64,000 bases of DNA from Mucilaginibacter sp. L3T2-6 (GCF_030519355.1 NZ_JAUMKC010000021.1:1-64000); one strand, 5' to 3'. Positions 17,330-26,263 are shown, numbered from the stretch's first letter. The notes: generated from the sequence alone by a model not told the origin. Numbers and translations are program-made.

Positions 17330-17662
17330 AAAATTATAACTACGCTTTGGTAACGTACTAACCGCCGGTTTAATTATATTTTATAAAAATAGTATCTAGG
17401 TTTATAAAAACAGCATGGAGGGTAAAGAAAAGTTGAATAGTTGATTAAGTGTTGATATTGCCTGAATGTTGCAAAGTTAAAATGTTGTCTATTTATTTTC
17501 GACCAGGGTTAGTTAATACAGAGTTTGGAACAGGGGTAATCGGCCGCGCTTTGCACGTGCCTGACAATATGTTTAAGCCTTTCTGACTTTGCCGACTTTC
17601 CGGATGTTCGGACTTTTTTGAACCATTTTTATATATTTGGCACCACTAAAAACGTATCAAAC
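17330..17662. other. Intergenic region between divergent genes, with repeat words
   Basis: No gene is seen in this 333-base gap. About 17431-17490 holds words of two repeat families found elsewhere in the window (AGTTGATTAAG-like and ATGTTGCAAAGTT-like). TATATTTG at 17632-17639 matches the -7 consensus and places an icd start site about 20 bases before its ATG. Confidence 0.55.
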
Positions 17663-18892
17663 ATGTCGAAAATTAAAGTAGCCAATCCCGTAGTCGAGCT
17701 GGACGGCGATGAAATGACCCGCATTATATGGAAATTTATCAAGGATAAGCTGATTATTCCTTACCTGGACCTTGATATTAAATACTACGACCTTGGTTTG
17801 GAGTATCGTGACGAAACCAACGACCAGGTAACGATTGATGCTGCTAATGCCATTAAGCAATATGGTGTTGGCATCAAATGCGCCACCATTACGCCTGACG
17901 AAGCCCGTGTGAAGGAGTTTAATTTAAAACAAATGTGGAAATCACCGAATGGTACGATCCGTAATATTCTGGACGGTACTGTTTTTCGCGAGCCGATAGT
18001 TATGGCTAACGTTCCGCGTTTGGTGCCAAACTGGACTGCTCCGATATGCATTGGCCGTCACGCATTTGGCGACCAATACCGTGCCACCGACTTCCTAACT
18101 AAAGGCAAAGGCAAACTAACGATTACATTCACGCCGGAAGATGGTGGAGAGGTACAGTCGTTCGATGTGTTTAATTTTAAAGGTGATGGGGTTGCTTTAG
18201 CAATGTACAACACCGACGAATCGATAAAAGGATTTGCCCGTGCATGCTTTAACCAGGCTTTGCTGAAAAAATGGCCTTTATATCTTTCTACAAAAAATAC
18301 GATCCTTAAAAAATACGATGGCAGGTTTAAAGATATCTTCCAGGAGATATATGAAAACGAATTCAAACTTGAATTTGAAGCTAACCAACTTACTTACGAG
18401 CATCGTTTGATTGACGACATGGTTGCCTCTGCATTGAAATGGCACGGTAACTTTGTTTGGGCTTGTAAAAATTATGATGGCGACGTGCAGTCTGACACAG
18501 TTGCACAGGGCTTTGGCTCATTAGGCTTAATGACCTCGACACTGGTTACTCCGGATGGAACGGTTATGGAAGCGGAAGCAGCCCACGGTACTGTAACCCG
18601 CCACTACCGCGAGCACCAGGCCGGTAAGCCTACCTCAACCAACCCAATCGCGTCCATATTTGCATGGACCCGTGGTTTGGAATTCCGTGGCATGCTGGAC
18701 AAAAACGAAGAGCTTATTAACTTCTGCAAGACCTTGGAACAGGTTTGTATCGAAACCGTTGAGAGCGGTAAGATGACCAAGGATTTGGCTATCACCATAA
18801 AACCTAAAGTTGAGCACGGCAAAGATTTCTTGTACACTGAAGAATTCCTCGCTGCAATTGACGAGAACCTTAAAGCGAAATTGGGTAAGTAA
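17663..18892 (+). CDS. icd: NADP-dependent isocitrate dehydrogenase
   Basis: The 409-residue enzyme oxidatively decarboxylates isocitrate to 2-oxoglutarate in the TCA cycle. The start [20 protein letters not shown] is that of the dimeric eukaryote-like IDH subfamily; a 15-residue upstream extension is rejected because it runs through the promoter region. Substrate-binding features include [20 protein letters not shown], and the conserved metal-binding segment reads IDDMVA. The C-terminal [18 protein letters not shown] is diagnostic. It ends at a strong terminator and is monocistronic. Confidence 0.95.
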   Translation: MSKIKVANPVVELDGDEMTRIIWKFIKDKLIIPYLDLDIKYYDLGLEYRDETNDQVTIDAANAIKQYGVGIKCATITPDEARVKEFNLKQMWKSPNGTIRNILDGTVFREPIVMANVPRLVPNWTAPICIGRHAFGDQYRATDFLTKGKGKLTITFTPEDGGEVQSFDVFNFKGDGVALAMYNTDESIKGFARACFNQALLKKWPLYLSTKNTILKKYDGRFKDIFQEIYENEFKLEFEANQLTYEHRLIDDMVASALKWHGNFVWACKNYDGDVQSDTVAQGFGSLGLMTSTLVTPDGTVMEAEAAHGTVTRHYREHQAGKPTSTNPIASIFAWTRGLEFRGMLDKNEELINFCKTLEQVCIETVESGKMTKDLAITIKPKVEHGKDFLYTEEFLAAIDENLKAKLGK

Positions 18893-18938
18893 TCACTCGC
18901 CGGGACACAATATTTTGTGCCTTGGCTGAATAAATTAA

Positions 18939-18967
18939 AGTCTGCATAGCAATGTGCGGACTTTTTT
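18939..18967 (+). terminator. Rho-independent terminator after icd
   Basis: AGTCTGCAT (18939-18947) pairs with ATGTGCGGACT (18952-18962) including wobble pairs, directly followed by six T residues (18962-18967). It lies 47 bases after the icd stop codon. Confidence 0.85.
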
Positions 18968-19022
18968 GTTGCCATAATTTGTGTAACCTGTTTGCTTTTG
19001 TAATGGTCATAGCGACTAAACT

Positions 19023-19706
19023 ATGCAGATAAACATAACTTTTCGCTATTGCCTGGCTTTCATGGCGTTCGTTTTTGTATTCGGTCAGCTACACGAGGTG
19101 GCGCATTTAACAGCGGCGTTCGTGGTATGTGGCTATCCGGGCAGCCAGGCCGATTTTAATTTGTGGACATTGTGCGGCGACTGCCAGGTTAACCCTAATG
19201 GCTATATCGCAACCATATTCGGTCCTGTTTTTAGTTATCTGATGATGTGGACAGGATATTTTCTACTGCGCTCTTGGAATAAAAAATACTGGGGCGTTGC
19301 ATTTGTCCTGATACTCGGAAACCTCCCTTTCGCCCGGATTTTTACTGCAGGTATGGGCGGCGGTGATGAAACTACGGTTTTAAAAACTCTCTTCAGCGCC
19401 GAGCCGGTTTGGCTTATTAAAATTATTGGTTTTTTGATAGTAGCCGGCCTGGCCTTCCCGCCAATTTTCATGGCTTATAAGCGGTTGCACTACAAACGCA
19501 AACTGCTCCTTATCATTACCTTTTGTGTTGCGCCAATGCTGATCATGATGCCTTATGAATTCATTTTGCTCGGAAAGGTGCTGAAATCCGGGTTTATGGC
19601 AGATCAGCATTTTTTAGGCATCGCCGATTTTATTTACCTGCATACCCTATTGATGGCTATGATTGTTTTAATTTTTAGAAAAACATTATTTGCCTTCTCA
19701 AAGTAA
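19023..19706 (+). CDS. Polytopic membrane protein with HExxH motif (M50-like)
   Basis: The 227-residue protein has about six hydrophobic segments. The first carries HEVAH at 24-28 (GQLHEVAHLTAAF), placed inside a transmembrane helix as in site-2-type M50 metalloproteases. A second segment reads VNPNGYIATIFGPVFSYLM, where M50 enzymes often carry NPxG-type sequence and an additional zinc ligand. Four cysteines (about 36, 51, 54 and in late helices) could bind metal or form disulphides. I do not recognise a named family, and the assignment as a protease is inference. It is followed by manA 27 bases later, but manA has its own promoter-like box. Confidence 0.6.
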   Translation: MQINITFRYCLAFMAFVFVFGQLHEVAHLTAAFVVCGYPGSQADFNLWTLCGDCQVNPNGYIATIFGPVFSYLMMWTGYFLLRSWNKKYWGVAFVLILGNLPFARIFTAGMGGGDETTVLKTLFSAEPVWLIKIIGFLIVAGLAFPPIFMAYKRLHYKRKLLLIITFCVAPMLIMMPYEFILLGKVLKSGFMADQHFLGIADFIYLHTLLMAMIVLIFRKTLFAFSK

Positions 19707-19714
19707 TAACTTTG
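19707..19714 (+). promoter_or_regulatory. Probable manA -7 promoter box
   Basis: TAACTTTG matches TAnnTTTG and starts at the stop codon of the upstream gene, 20 bases before the manA ATG. TTTG lies at 19689-19692 upstream, but closer than standard -33 spacing. Confidence 0.5.
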
Positions 19715-19733
19715 GCGTTTTAAACATTTACTT

Positions 19734-20714
19734 ATGTCAGCATTATATCCTTTAAAATTCAAAACCATTTTTAAAGACAAAATCTGGGGCGGCCAGAAAA
19801 TCAAGACTTACCTGCATAAAGATTTTGGTTCATTACCAAACTGCGGTGAAACCTGGGAAATATCAGGCGTTAAATCGGATGTTTCGGTGGTTAACGGAGG
19901 GGCGTTGGATGGCGAATCGCTGGCTGACTTACTGGAACGTTTTAAAGGTGAACTGGTAGGGGAGAAAGTGTATGCCCATTTTGGAAATGTCTTCCCGTTG
20001 CTTGTAAAGTTTATAGATGCCAATGACGATTTATCGATACAGGTTCATCCCAATGATGAACTGGCTAAAAAACGACATAACTCTTTCGGCAAGACCGAAA
20101 TGTGGTATGTTATAGAATCGGACCCCGGCTCAACCTTAATATCTGGCTTTAACAAGGAAACAAACGAGCAGGAGTACCTCGACAAGCTGAATAGCGGGCA
20201 TATCATGGATATTCTAAATCGCGAAGATGCTAACGCGGGTGATGTTTTCTTTTTGCCGGCCGGTCGCGTACATACTATCGGTAAAGGCTTACTGATTGCC
20301 GAAATTCAGCAAACATCAGACATAACCTACCGCATTTACGATTTTGACCGTGTGGATGACAAAGGCCATAAACGCGAACTGCATACCGAAGAAGCGCTGG
20401 CAGCCATAGACTATAAGCACTACCCTGAGTATAAAACCAAATATCAACCTGAAAAGGATGAGACTGTTCAACTGGTAAGCTGCCCATATTTTACTACCAG
20501 CATACTTGACTTCGATAAATCTACCAGCAAGGATTACAGCGATCTTGATTCATTTATAATTTATGTATGCTTTGAAGGGGGATTTACACTGAAAGCTAAT
20601 GGCGAAGAATATCCTGTGAAAGTGGGAGATTGTATTTTGCTGCCAAAGGTAATTGAGAAAGTGGAGTTAGTAACCAGCAATGGGTTTAAGATTTTGGAGA
20701 GTTACATAAAGTAA
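19734..20714 (+). CDS. manA: Mannose-6-phosphate isomerase, class I
   Basis: The 326-residue cupin enzyme interconverts mannose 6-phosphate and fructose 6-phosphate, feeding GDP-mannose synthesis or mannose use. Characteristic segments are KDKIWGGQKIKTYLHKDFG near the N-terminus, GETWEISG (about 37-44), the zinc-site region SIQVHPNDELAKKRHNSFGK (about 100-120) with EMWYVIE, and PAGRVHTIGKGLLIAEIQQ (about 176-194). Length is that of the short bacterial type I enzymes. Its stop codon abuts the left arm of the IVP cassette. Confidence 0.93.
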   Translation: MSALYPLKFKTIFKDKIWGGQKIKTYLHKDFGSLPNCGETWEISGVKSDVSVVNGGALDGESLADLLERFKGELVGEKVYAHFGNVFPLLVKFIDANDDLSIQVHPNDELAKKRHNSFGKTEMWYVIESDPGSTLISGFNKETNEQEYLDKLNSGHIMDILNREDANAGDVFFLPAGRVHTIGKGLLIAEIQQTSDITYRIYDFDRVDDKGHKRELHTEEALAAIDYKHYPEYKTKYQPEKDETVQLVSCPYFTTSILDFDKSTSKDYSDLDSFIIYVCFEGGFTLKANGEEYPVKVGDCILLPKVIEKVELVTSNGFKILESYIK

Positions 20715-21199
20715 AAGAGATCAGAAGCCCGAGGTCAGAGATCAGGAAAGAGAACACAAATTGGATTAATTATTTTTCTGCTTGTTTTCTCAAATAAGCG
20801 GTATAGCCGTTAATCATCCTCATTATTTCGTCGCAGTCTTTTTGTAACTGTTCTGAGTTTTCTTTGCTGATGAACTTATTATCCTCAGCAATTATGAGAT
20901 GATCCATAGTCTCAGAAGCCGAACCGCGAGCGGTGACCAAGAATTTTGAGGCATCAATATAATGAAATCTCCCGTGTCCTTCAGCAATATTGTTACCTAT
21001 CGAGCGAGACGACCGGATTATTTGATCCGTTAAGCGATATTTTTCCTCAGCCGGAAATGACTTAACCAATTCGGTGATACTATTTCGTAATGTCCTGGAT
21101 TTTTTCCAAACTTCTAAATCGGTAAAGGCTGCCATAGGATGGTAAATTCGCTAATATAAGGAAAAGTTTTTAAACCGGTCTCTGGCCTCTGACCTCTTT
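20714..21199 (-). mobile_element. IVP cassette 1: inverted-repeat-bounded four-helix-bundle gene
   Basis: Two 20-base arms, 20714-20733 and 21180-21199, are inverted relative to each other. In minus-strand RNA, the coding strand of the enclosed gene, 19 of 20 positions pair (17 Watson-Crick and two G-U). The left arm begins at the last base of the manA stop codon and the right arm ends three bases before the kinase stop codon at 21203, so the cassette fills the gap exactly. This is the layout of 23S rRNA intervening sequences carrying an IVP gene, here between protein genes. Mobility is inferred. Confidence 0.6.
20770..21135 (-). CDS. Four-helix-bundle protein (23S rRNA intervening-sequence protein family)
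   Basis: The 121-residue protein is a clear member of the IVP/S23 four-helix-bundle family: FTDLEVWKKSRTLRNSITEL opens helix 1, then YRLTDQIIRSSRSIGNNIAEG (the signature second helix), then FLVTARGSASETMDHLIIA and a final long helix. Homologues are encoded within 23S rRNA intervening sequences in Leptospira, Coxiella and others, and Avd of diversity-generating retroelements is related. The biochemical role is unknown. No reverse transcriptase or variable repeat is adjacent, so a retroelement role is unsupported here. Confidence 0.9.
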   Translation of the reverse strand: MAAFTDLEVWKKSRTLRNSITELVKSFPAEEKYRLTDQIIRSSRSIGNNIAEGHGRFHYIDASKFLVTARGSASETMDHLIIAEDNKFISKENSEQLQKDCDEIMRMINGYTAYLRKQAEK

Positions 21200-21202
21200 A
21201 AA

Positions 21203-22684
21203 CTAAACCAATCTTATCGTAAACTTCGTCCCCACATTCACGGTACTATCAACCTTGATGGTGCCGCCCATTGATTCAATCTGGTTGCGGGTAATAAACA
21301 GGCCTATACCTTTGGCGTCTGAATTTTGGTGGAAGGTTTTATACATGCCGAATAGCTTATCGCCATAACGCTCCATATCAATACCAACGCCGTTATCTTC
21401 AAACAACATGTAAACATGGTTATTATCTCTTAACGTGCGGCATGTAATAACCGGCGGCCGGTCAGGATGGCGATACTTAAGCGCGTTGGTGAGCAGGTTT
21501 TGAAATATGCTTTCCAGGTAAGCGGGTATATATTCAATTACCGGGCATTGATTAAAGTCATATTCTACCCTGGCATTAGTTGAATCGATATTGCTTTGTA
21601 AAGCCGAAACGACTGTCTTAAACACGCCTTCAAATTCCAGTGTTTTACGCTCTTTATCTGTCTCGGTGTGAATCATCACGATTTCGTTCAGATGCTCAAC
21701 GGTGGTAGCTAAGCTGCTACTGATAGATTTGATGTGAGCGAACACCTCGGCCCTGTCTTCTGCCGACTCGCTTTCTTCATGCAGGTTAACCATAAATTGA
21801 AGGTTACCAGAATGGGAGCGAAGGTTATGCGAAACGATGTAAGCAAAATTCTGGAGGCGTTTGTTTTGGTCGTTAAGCGAGTTGATTGAGGATTGCAGTG
21901 CCAGCCCCTTCTTTTTAATGCTATCTATGTCCTGCAGTATGCCGCGTATTTTAACACACTTGCCGTAGTCATCAATAATCGGCAAGCCTTTAGTGCGCAC
22001 CCATATTAAGTTGCCTCTGGCAGAACGGAAAAGCAATTCCAAATCATAGGGCTTGCAAAACTTTATAGCATTATCAATCGCATCATTTATCAGCGGACGA
22101 TACTGCGGCTCAAAATAACCCACCGCATCTTCGATACTTAGCTTGTACTGGTCGTTTAATTCATAAATATCGTAGGCTTCTTTAGACAGCCACAGGTTCA
22201 TGGTTGGCACATCTATCTCGAAACCGCTGATTTTAGCTATCGTTCCGGTCTCAGCAAACAGAAAATCATTTTGTGCCGAACGAAGACTTAATATCTTGGA
22301 TTTGTTAATATTAACGAGCGAACCAGTGAACTTTGCTATACCGTTATCTTCCCACTTCCTGGTAACGCTTTCGAACCACTGATAGCCGGAAGATTTGGTT
22401 AAAAGCCTGATTTGAACTGTGTTGGTTTGATCGGCAGAGCGGGTGTGGATAGCTTTTAAAAATATAGGCTTATCATGATGATATAGCAGTTCATCAAGAA
22501 AAAAGTTGTAGGAACACTCAATCTCTCCCGGCGCATATCCTAAAATAGCGTAGAAACCGGCAGACCATTTAACGTTTTTTGTGCTAACGTTATATTCCCA
22601 GATACCCGCATTTAATTGATCAATTATTTGAGCAAGATGGGACGCATCGTCAGAATAAAAGTTGTTCCCCTCAATAATGCTCAT
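21203..22684 (-). CDS. PAS domain sensor histidine kinase
   Basis: The 493-residue cytoplasmic protein has two PAS domains (about 15-128 and 148-255), a coiled linker, a HisKA-type dimerisation helix with phospho-acceptor His286 in FAYIVSHNLRSHSGNL, and a HATPase_c domain with N box NLLTNALKYRHP, G1 box EDNGVGID and G2 box AKGIGLFI. No membrane segment or receiver domain is present. No response-regulator gene lies nearby, so it is an orphan in this window. The ligand sensed by the PAS domains is unknown. Confidence 0.92.
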   Translation of the reverse strand: MSIIEGNNFYSDDASHLAQIIDQLNAGIWEYNVSTKNVKWSAGFYAILGYAPGEIECSYNFFLDELLYHHDKPIFLKAIHTRSADQTNTVQIRLLTKSSGYQWFESVTRKWEDNGIAKFTGSLVNINKSKILSLRSAQNDFLFAETGTIAKISGFEIDVPTMNLWLSKEAYDIYELNDQYKLSIEDAVGYFEPQYRPLINDAIDNAIKFCKPYDLELLFRSARGNLIWVRTKGLPIIDDYGKCVKIRGILQDIDSIKKKGLALQSSINSLNDQNKRLQNFAYIVSHNLRSHSGNLQFMVNLHEESESAEDRAEVFAHIKSISSSLATTVEHLNEIVMIHTETDKERKTLEFEGVFKTVVSALQSNIDSTNARVEYDFNQCPVIEYIPAYLESIFQNLLTNALKYRHPDRPPVITCRTLRDNNHVYMLFEDNGVGIDMERYGDKLFGMYKTFHQNSDAKGIGLFITRNQIESMGGTIKVDSTVNVGTKFTIRLV

Positions 22685-22755
22685 AGTAATATCCAGCTCA
22701 TATGTTTAATCAACAGCCAACAGGATTACCAATAGAAAAATTTATGCCAAAAACA

Positions 22756-22811
22756 CAAGCGGCCGAATTGGTAAGCCAACCTTATACGAAAGCCGCTTGA
22801 AAATGGTTGGC
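22756..22811. other. Interleaved inverted repeats, possible pseudoknot
   Basis: CAAGCGGC (22756-22763) pairs with GCCGCTTG (22792-22799), and GCCAACC (22775-22781) pairs with GGTTGGC (22805-22811). The two perfect stems interleave in the order a-b-a'-b', as in an H-type pseudoknot. It lies in the 201-base gap between alkD and the kinase gene, on the 5' side of the kinase. Function unknown. Confidence 0.5.
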
Positions 22812-22885
22812 AATTATATGTAAATTGAAAGGATGAGTGATAATTTTTGACGCTAAAAGCCTGAAAATTAATTAATAATTATCAG

Positions 22886-23542
22886 TTATTTGCCTGAGAG
22901 TTCATTTAGCGCATCGGTCGCAATCCACCTGGCACTTTTGGTATTTTGGGCTAAAATCCGACGCGCAGTATCCATGGCTTCGGTACGCAGATCTGCATTT
23001 CGTTTGCCGATTTGACGCAGCGCCCAGTTGACAGCTTTCTTCACAAAATTCCGGCCGTCCCAGGCCTCGCTTTCTATAATAGCGAAAAATGGCCTAAAAA
23101 CTTCGTTTGGAGCCTTTTTATCATGCACAGCCAATTCTGCCATTAACACAAACCCTGCCCGTTTTACAAATTCATTTTCGCTCCTGGAATATTGCCGGGC
23201 CTTGTCAATGGCGAACGGCGTCTTATCGAGCAGGTTGCCGCAGACCTGGTCGCATACATCCCAGGAATAGAAATCATGCACCCAACTGTCGGCTTGCGCC
23301 TCAGTTAATTGCTTTGGGTCGGCAATCATAGAAGCAAGCAGCCGCGCTTCATGAATTTTAGTTTTCCACAAGTCAAGCGCAAGGGAATGATCGGATTTTA
23401 TCAGCTTCGCTATCTTCCTCAATTCGGGGAGGCGGATACCCAATGCAAATTCATCAACTATACCAAAACGCTTCATTCCTGCTTTGTATTTCTCGTTGGA
23501 TTTTTCCTTCAGGATGTCGATGATTTCGTCTGCCGTGGTCAT
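22886..23542 (-). CDS. DNA alkylation repair protein, AlkD-like HEAT-repeat family
   Basis: The 218-residue protein matches the AlkD family of HEAT-like-repeat DNA glycosylases and relatives that act on bulky alkylated bases. Recognised segments are GIRLPELRKIAK (about 35-46), SWVHDFYSWDVCDQVCGNLL (about 86-105), FVKRAGFVLMAELAVHDK and NFVKKAVNWALRQIGKRN. Length is normal. In this phylum many annotated members are uncharacterised, so glycosylase activity is a family-level inference. It precedes the kinase gene on the same strand with a structured 201-base gap. Confidence 0.88.
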   Translation of the reverse strand: MTTADEIIDILKEKSNEKYKAGMKRFGIVDEFALGIRLPELRKIAKLIKSDHSLALDLWKTKIHEARLLASMIADPKQLTEAQADSWVHDFYSWDVCDQVCGNLLDKTPFAIDKARQYSRSENEFVKRAGFVLMAELAVHDKKAPNEVFRPFFAIIESEAWDGRNFVKKAVNWALRQIGKRNADLRTEAMDTARRILAQNTKSARWIATDALNELSGK

Positions 23543-23593
23543 AAAAAAGGCCGGACTATTGCCCGGCCTAAAAATAATTAAAATCCAAGATCT

Positions 23594-24718
23594 TTACAGG
23601 TTTCCCCTTATCTCCTGCTCCCGCTCAATTGCTTCAAACAGAGCTTTAAAATTTCCGGCGCCGAAAGATTTAGCGCCTTTACGTTGTATAATTTCGAAGA
23701 ATAAAGTTGGTCTATCTTCAACAGGTTTGGTAAATATCTGCAACAGGTATCCCTCATCATCGCGATCAACCAATATGCCGAGTTTAGCCAGCGGTTCCAG
23801 ATCTTCATCAATATGGCCCACGCGGTCTATAAGCTCATCATAATAGGTAGTTGGTACACTTAGAAATTCAATGCCCCGGCTTTGCAGGGTGGTAACGGTA
23901 TTTACAATATCGTTGGTAGCCAGCGCCAGGTGCTGTACGCCTTCGCCTTCATAAAACTCAAGGTACTCCTCAATCTGTGATTTCTTTTTGCCTTCAGCCG
24001 GCTCATTTATCGGGAATTTAACAAAACCATTGCCATTGCTCATTACTTTGCTCATAAGCGCAGAGTATTCGGTCGAGATCATCTTGTCGTCGAAGGTTAA
24101 TATGTTACGGAAACCCATAATGTCCTCATAAAAATTAACCCACTCGTTCATTTTGTGCCAGCCCACATTACCTACACAATGATCTATATGCAGTAGACCA
24201 GTCGGTGTTGGATGATAACCGGTATCAACTTTTTGATAGTTGGGTAAAAAGGCTCCCCGGTAGTTTTTTCGTTCAATAAACAGGTGAACAGTTTCGCCGT
24301 AAAGCTTGATTCCGCTTGTACGTACTTCGCCAAATTCGTCGGTCAGGGTTTGAGGTTGCTGATAAGGCTCCGCGCCGCGTTTGGTGGTTTGATAAAAGGC
24401 ATCGTAAGCATCATCAACCGATAAAGCCAGCACCTTTACGCCATCACCGTGTTTTTTCACGTGTTCGGCTATCGGGTGGTCAGAATGCAGTGGCGTGGTT
24501 AGCACGAGGCGGATTTTGCCCTGCTGCAATACGTACGAAGCGCGGTCACGCACCCCTGTTTCAGGACCGGCATAGGCCAGGTCCTGGAAGCCGAACGCGG
24601 TTTTATAATAATAAGCTGCCTGCTTGGCATTGCCCACATAAAATTCAACATAATCGGTACCGTTAAGCGGTAAAAAATCAGTTGTTTTTTGTTCTTTATC
24701 TAAGGTTAGTGTTTCCAT
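23594..24718 (-). CDS. hpd: 4-hydroxyphenylpyruvate dioxygenase
   Basis: This iron-dependent dioxygenase turns 4-hydroxyphenylpyruvate into homogentisate, the second step of tyrosine breakdown. The 374-residue product has two vicinal-oxygen-chelate domains; C-terminal iron ligands are in LLHIDHCVGNV, GVQHLALATNDI and LFFEIIQRKG. Start METLTLDKEQ at 24718 is preferred; a 32-residue extension to 24814 translates an inverted repeat and looks unlike the family. The hmgA gene lies upstream on the same strand, with a repeat-bearing gap of 107 bases. Confidence 0.94.
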   Translation of the reverse strand: METLTLDKEQKTTDFLPLNGTDYVEFYVGNAKQAAYYYKTAFGFQDLAYAGPETGVRDRASYVLQQGKIRLVLTTPLHSDHPIAEHVKKHGDGVKVLALSVDDAYDAFYQTTKRGAEPYQQPQTLTDEFGEVRTSGIKLYGETVHLFIERKNYRGAFLPNYQKVDTGYHPTPTGLLHIDHCVGNVGWHKMNEWVNFYEDIMGFRNILTFDDKMISTEYSALMSKVMSNGNGFVKFPINEPAEGKKKSQIEEYLEFYEGEGVQHLALATNDIVNTVTTLQSRGIEFLSVPTTYYDELIDRVGHIDEDLEPLAKLGILVDRDDEGYLLQIFTKPVEDRPTLFFEIIQRKGAKSFGAGNFKALFEAIEREQEIRGNL

Positions 24719-24825
24719 TTTTACGTTGTTTGAAAGTTGGAAAAGTTGGAATGTTGTAATGTTCTGTCGGGTTGATGACGATGCAGGTAACTTTTCAACC
24801 TTACAACGTTTCAACCTCTCAACAA
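24719..24825. repeat. GTTGGAAAAGTTG-type palindromic repeat between hmgA and hpd
   Basis: The gap contains GAAAGTTGGAAAAGTTGG on one side and CTTTTCAACCTTACAACG, with CAACCTCTCAAC, on the other, forming an imperfect inverted repeat. It belongs to the same word family as 26309-26388 and the flanks of the second IVP cassette. It sits inside a likely operon. Confidence 0.6.
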
Positions 24826-25983
24826 TTAACTAATCCAGCTTTTATAATAATTTTCGTCCTCAATTTTAATTGCATCTTCGGTAAGCATCAGCGGCCTGAA
24901 GGGGTCTATCATCACGGCCAGCTCGTCGGTAGCTTCTTTGCCGATGGATTTTTCAACAGCGCCGGGATGCGGCCCGTGCGGGATGCCGCCGGGATGCAGG
25001 GTTATTTGTCCTTTTACCACACTTTTACGGCTCATGAAATCGCCATCGACATAATAGAGCACTTCATCACTGTCGACATTGCTATGGTTGTATGGCGCAG
25101 GTATCGACAGCGGATGGTAATCATATTTGCGCGGAACAAAAGAGCAGATCACAAAATTGTGCCCTTCAAAGGTCTGGTGCACCGGCGGCGGCTGGTGCAG
25201 CCGGCCAGTTATCGGCTCAAAATCATGAATTGAAAATGCCCATGGATAATGGAAGCCATCCCAGCCGATAAAGTCGAAAGGGTGGGTGCCGTAGATGTAT
25301 GGATAAATCAGTCCCTGCTTTTTAATCAGGATCTTAAAATCCCCTTTTTCATCATGGGTTTCCAAACCGGCAGGGCGCTTTATGTCACGCTCGCAGTATG
25401 GCGCCTGCTCAGTCAGCTGACCATAGGCGTTGGTATAGCGTTTAGGTATCCGTATCGGGCTGAAGCTTTCTACAATGAACAAACGGTTATCCGGCGAATC
25501 AAACTCCATTTGATAGATAGTGCCGCGCGGGATCACCAGGTAATCGCCATAAGCGAACCTGATATTACCATAGCCGGTTTTCAGCTTCCCCGAGCCTTCA
25601 TGAACGAATACAATTTCATCAGCCTGGCTGTTTTTATAGAAATAATCCGTCATAGACTTGCGTGGCGCGGCCAGCGAGATATGAAGGTCGCTATTAACCA
25701 GAACGGGTTTCCGGCTTTTCAGATAATCGTCTTCCGGGCCGGTTTTAAAACCAATCAGGCTGGTATGCTTCAGGTGCCTTTCGCGGGCGATTTTCGGCTC
25801 AACACTGTACGGCTCCCCCAATTCTTTTACCAGGGTGGGAGGATAAGTATGGTAAACCAGTGAATAAAGGCTGCTAAAGCCTTCGGTCGATACCAGCTCT
25901 TCTGCATAAAGCGTACCATCCGGCTTGCGGAATTGCGTGTGCCGCTTCGGCGGGATGGCTCCTAAGGTATGATAAACAGGCAT
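24826..25983 (-). CDS. hmgA: Homogentisate 1,2-dioxygenase
   Basis: The enzyme opens the homogentisate ring to maleylacetoacetate. The 385-residue product has the family's cupin core, with SQADEIVFVHEGSGKL and GDYLVIPRGTIYQ near the middle, and the iron-ligand segment ITLHPGGIPHGPHPGAVEKS near the C-terminus. It is shorter than human HGD (about 445) but normal for the compact bacterial type. It is upstream of hpd and divergent from fah and the flavin reductase. A possible 35-codon ORF with its own promoter box lies upstream. Confidence 0.93.
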   Translation of the reverse strand: MPVYHTLGAIPPKRHTQFRKPDGTLYAEELVSTEGFSSLYSLVYHTYPPTLVKELGEPYSVEPKIARERHLKHTSLIGFKTGPEDDYLKSRKPVLVNSDLHISLAAPRKSMTDYFYKNSQADEIVFVHEGSGKLKTGYGNIRFAYGDYLVIPRGTIYQMEFDSPDNRLFIVESFSPIRIPKRYTNAYGQLTEQAPYCERDIKRPAGLETHDEKGDFKILIKKQGLIYPYIYGTHPFDFIGWDGFHYPWAFSIHDFEPITGRLHQPPPVHQTFEGHNFVICSFVPRKYDYHPLSIPAPYNHSNVDSDEVLYYVDGDFMSRKSVVKGQITLHPGGIPHGPHPGAVEKSIGKEATDELAVMIDPFRPLMLTEDAIKIEDENYYKSWIS

Positions 25984-26143
25984 TGTTTTTATATTGAAAA
26001 GTTTGAATGTTGCAAAGTTGGAATGTTACCAGCCTGCAGCACATAATCGGTTTAAATAAAAACGTTTGGAAGTATATATAGTTTTAAAGCTTGGTTGATA
26101 ATCAAAACATTACAACCTTCCAACTTTAAAACCTTATAACAAG

Positions 26144-26251
26144 TTAGTATTGCGCCAGTACGATTTTAGCGAGCACAGCATCCCTGAAAGAAGAAGCATC
26201 ACTCATTGAAGTGAGGCCCAGGGAAAATAGAAAATGCCTTTGTATGCTCAT
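26144..26251 (-). CDS. Possible 35-residue leader-like ORF upstream of hmgA
   Basis: An ATG at 26251 opens a 35-codon frame starting MSIQRHFLFSLGLTSMSDAS and ending AKIVLAQY before TAA. A perfect -7-type box TAACTTTG (minus strand, 26264-26271) lies 12 bases upstream, which would give a very short leader. It precedes hmgA by about 160 bases. It contains three Phe and a terminal Tyr codon, which is suggestive beside a tyrosine catabolic gene, but no attenuator hairpin pair was worked out. Translation is unproven. Confidence 0.4.
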   Translation of the reverse strand: MSIQRHFLFSLGLTSMSDASSFRDAVLAKIVLAQY

Positions 26252-26263
26252 AATTTGGATATA

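Noticed and set aside
20770-21135. Diversity-generating retroelement based on the Avd-like protein
   Set aside because: No reverse transcriptase, template repeat or variable repeat was found near either IVP gene.
24719-24814. 32-residue N-terminal extension of the 4-hydroxyphenylpyruvate dioxygenase
   Set aside because: The extension translates an inverted repeat; the family start METLTLDKEQ follows at 24718.
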